A stretch of 52,434 bases of DNA, from positions 1 to 52,434 of the forward strand of contig JAJFVB010000168.1 in assembly GCA_021372055.1 (NCBI GenBank), read 5' to 3'. The DNA comes from Desulfobacteraceae bacterium (GTDB taxonomy: Bacteria; Desulfobacterota; Syntrophobacteria; Syntrophobacterales; Syntrophobacteraceae). The translations under genes and the position numbers were made by a program. The notes beneath the pieces were generated by a model. It did not search any database. It was given only the letters and a program-made list of their open reading frames with translations, and had not been told where the DNA came from. This document shows positions 51,834 to 52,434 of the stretch, piece after piece; position 1 is the stretch's first letter; every line of letters begins with the position of its first letter.

Positions 51834-51955
51834 GCCGATTCGCCCTGTCTCCCCGGTTCGCGGATTCCTTCCTCCGGACTTGAAGAGAATCAGGGCTCAG
51901 GCGGCAATCGCCAGCCCTTCCGGGACTCAAACACGACAACAGGCGAGTTTGCGGC

Positions 51956-52434
51956 ATGACGGCCCGTCCTTTTTTCTGGCTCACCGTTTGCTTCACTCTC
52001 GGAATTGCCGCGGGGCGTCTGCTCGCACCCTCCCCGGGCAATTCCTTCCTGTTCGCCGCAATCGCCCTGATGTTGCTCGCATCGCTTCTGGCACCATCCA
52101 GGATCTGCCGTCATTCTCTTTTTTGCTCGATAGCCGCGATCGCGTTTTTCGTCTTCGGAATGTGGGCAGCCAGGGGGGCGGCGCCCGACCCGCAGCAGTT
52201 CCGGTCCATAGAGCCTTTCCTGGACCGGCACGCGGTCTTCATCGCCGAAGTCTCGGCCCCGCCCGACTACTATCCGGAAAAAACCCGAATTCCGCTTCGC
52301 CTGATATCGGCCCTGGAGGAAGACAAGAGGGTGATGCTTGACGGCGGCGTTCTCCTGACGATCTCGCGGAAATCCGGCGGCGCGCCATCCGCTTTCCTGC
52401 TTCCCGGCGACCGGTTGCTCCTGCGAACGACCCT
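51956..52434 (+). CDS. comEC: ComEC/Rec2-type competence protein, N-terminal part
   Basis: The frame starts at ATG 51956 after AGGCGAG and is open to the window end, giving 159 residues. It begins TARPFFWLTVCFTLGIAAG, followed by two more hydrophobic helices and a beta-rich stretch (AVFIAEVSAPPDYYPEKTRI, then GGVLLTISRKSG and LLPGDRLLLRT). This is the DUF4131 head of ComEC, which precedes the channel domain. The product would form the DNA uptake channel in the inner membrane. The channel and metallo-hydrolase parts lie beyond the window. Confidence 0.8.
   Translation, partial: MTARPFFWLTVCFTLGIAAGRLLAPSPGNSFLFAAIALMLLASLLAPSRICRHSLFCSIAAIAFFVFGMWAARGAAPDPQQFRSIEPFLDRHAVFIAEVSAPPDYYPEKTRIPLRLISALEEDKRVMLDGGVLLTISRKSGGAPSAFLLPGDRLLLRTT

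Noticed and set aside
1..52434. CRISPR arrays, tRNA or rRNA genes, integrases, insertion sequences and prophage genes
   Set aside because: No regularly spaced direct repeats, tRNA-like cloverleaf ends, rRNA segments or transposase motifs were noticed. A tRNAscan or ISfinder search could still reveal something missed by eye.

Overview
The window looks like chromosomal DNA of a GC-rich, anaerobic, sulfate- or sulfite-respiring Desulfobacterota bacterium, most likely from the Syntrophobacter group. The strongest evidence is a complete dsrMKJOP operon (24.7-30.4 kb). Cobalamin genes, a glutamyl-tRNA reductase (C5) route to tetrapyrroles and a probable selenoprotein agree with this. Placement below the phylum is inference from gene content. 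No tRNA, rRNA, CRISPR array, integrase or insertion sequence was recognised; apart from the dispersed intergenic repeats the region reads as core genome.

Layout. 0-3.9 kb (minus): an ABC export-type permease (cut by the window edge) with its ATPase, a B12-binding radical SAM protein and a GYD-domain protein. 4.3-9.4 kb (plus): late cobalamin genes cbiA-cobQ-cbiB-cobD. 9.4-15.3 kb: a small His-tailed protein, a large secreted FecR/DUF6600-like protein, a CBS protein, a DUF1573 protein with an in-frame TGA, a methyltransferase, ubiE/menG and rpmB. 15.4-19.2 kb (minus): TgpA-type transglutaminase, DUF58 and MoxR. 19.2-24.2 kb: purM, mltG, a GlmU-like nucleotidyltransferase, a methyltransferase and a VOC protein. 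24.7-30.4 kb: an RsbRD_N protein and dsrMKJOP, ending in a strong terminator. 30.5-35.3 kb: polyprenyl diphosphate synthase, siroheme synthase, ccsA/hemX, hemA, an unknown Cys-rich protein and tatA. 35.6-45.4 kb: ssb, plsC, RNase J, ftsK, lolA, pdxA and uvrA. 45.7-48.8 kb: yajC-secD-secF. 49-52.4 kb: a double-domain Usp protein, a HAD phosphatase, a class IV aminotransferase and the start of comEC.

How it fits together. DsrMKJOP couples the menaquinone pool to sulfite reduction. The next block supplies matching parts: an isoprenoid tail for menaquinone, siroheme for sulfite reductase, haem and a CcsA-family protein for cytochromes, and TatA for export of DsrO. UbiE/MenG at 14.2 kb fits the same quinone need.

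Most notable observations: (1) the DUF1573 gene reads straight through a TGA that replaces the first Cys of the family's CGCT motif, with hairpins just downstream, so it is a candidate selenoprotein; (2) a structured intergenic repeat occurs four times nearly whole and twice as tails, with compensatory changes in its hairpin arms; (3) the DUF58 gene codes for conserved residues upstream of any normal start codon; (4) UvrA lacks the usual insertion domain; (5) rpmB has a clean promoter with a perfect 7-1-7 palindrome just upstream.
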